64,000 nt of DNA from Enoplosus armatus (taxonomy: Eukaryota; Chordata; Actinopteri; Centrarchiformes; Enoplosidae): positions 10,416,833 through 10,480,832 of the forward strand of contig NC_092189.1 in NCBI RefSeq assembly GCF_043641665.1, given 5' to 3'. Below, in pieces: positions 63,166 to 64,000 of this stretch; within the stretch, counting starts at the first letter, position 1; every line of letters begins with the position of its first letter. The position numbers were made by a program, and so were the translations under genes. A model generated the notes under the pieces. That model was not told where the DNA came from, did no database searches, and saw nothing but the letters and a program-made list of their open reading frames with translations.

Positions 63166-64000
63166 TTTTACTGTCATTACAAAAAATTACATTTTTGTCA
63201 ATATTGATGGTTAAGAGACCTTTCAAAGTTCATTCTTGACATTACAGCAGTTGACAGAACAGTTTCACCTCAAGGTCAATTTTGGAGCTCATGTCGTGTT
63301 ATCTTCACTGGGAAATTGAGTTTCAGCTCAAGAATCAGCACTGCCACTGGAAGATTTCCATATATTGCACATGTGGACCTGAATACTATAATTAAGTAAG
63401 TTATAGTTTGTTTGTTTTTTTATTTTATGAGTCATGGATTGTGGGGCTGATGAATGCCCGATAGACGTTAAGAACATGTAGGTATTGGTGATGAAGTCAC
63501 TGTTTTATGTTTTATGTTTAATATGTCCGGAAAAACTGCAGTCTAAAAGCAATTAGAGATCTCATGTGTGTTCTTCTACTTGTCCTCTGTCACTCACTCT
63601 GCAATTAAATCTTTTCAGCATGGGGGCTTAAAGGATGGCCAGATGGCTATAGGGTGCATTTAGAGTGCTTAACTCTTTATATTCACATTGAATGGCTATT
63701 ACTGATTGCCTTAGGCTTTCTTCTTATTTTTTCAGCATCACCTCATACAACGTCTTTGCTTGTTCTTGTCTGTTCATCTGACTTTCTATCATTTTATGTT
63801 TCTCAGGTTCTACCCTTTGAATCATGCCTTTATCCTAATCTTTTCTTACTGAAAGTAAAACATTTTTATTGTACTTTTTTGTTAATTTTCCTTAACTTTC
63901 TGCATTAACCACAAGCAATGTGTATGTCAAATTTAGCTGTTATAACTTGGTATAAGGTGCTATTAGTCTACCTAACTTGAAAGGCCAAATCCGAGGGTGG
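63166..64000. other. AT-rich DNA at the right edge; nothing supported
   Basis: No exon, RNA gene or repeat recognised. The 84-codon frame at 63654-63908 is hydrophobic because of T-rich sequence and has no family match. Confidence 0.5.

Overview
The window is nuclear DNA from a vertebrate, almost certainly a teleost and probably a percomorph. The signs are spliced genes with GT-AG introns, abundant (CA)n microsatellites, fish-type repeats (a tRNA-derived SINE, LINE fragments, MITE-like elements) and compact introns. There is no bacterial, phage or CRISPR content. Four protein-coding genes can be supported; nearly all other open frames are chance frames in introns and intergenic DNA.

Layout, left to right. 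1-23942 is best read as the first intron of a membrane collagen gene on the minus strand. Only its first coding exon (23943-24236; cytoplasmic tail, membrane anchor, start of the ectodomain) is present; it fits COL23A1. About 1 kb upstream in its own direction lies the 3' end of a complete minus-strand LAMMER/CDC-like kinase gene. This has 12 coding exons (25806-31518, 527 residues) and fits CLK4. The CLK4-then-COL23A1 tandem order matches the human 5q35 arrangement as I recall it, and this supports both names. A candidate non-coding first exon and promoter lie near 32910-33090. 33100-34350 holds an unusual long inverted repeat. 34808-35425 on the plus strand is a full-length TMEM126A frame with no intron in the coding part. 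36650-44367 is a minus-strand RasGEF1-family gene, best fit RASGEF1C. It has 13 coding exons (487 residues) and a long 3' UTR; its 5' leader must continue to the right, perhaps from a CpG-rich block near 56100-56530. 56530-64000 shows no gene I can support.

Functionally the genes are unrelated housekeeping or signalling genes: a splicing-factor kinase, a complex I assembly factor, a small-GTPase exchange factor and a transmembrane collagen. They share a neighbourhood, not a pathway.

The most interesting points are: a Ser/Lys-rich tail on the kinase encoded by a trinucleotide-type repeat; (GT)n microsatellites sitting in the polypyrimidine-tract position of a 3' splice site in both clk4 and rasgef1c; an intronless tmem126a lying between clk4 and rasgef1c; a roughly 100-bp-arm inverted repeat; a possible internal promoter in clk4; and several dissectible mobile-element insertions. 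I found no evidence of an unknown multi-gene system. Exon boundaries were derived by hand from splice consensus, reading phase and recalled family sequence, and no alignment was run.
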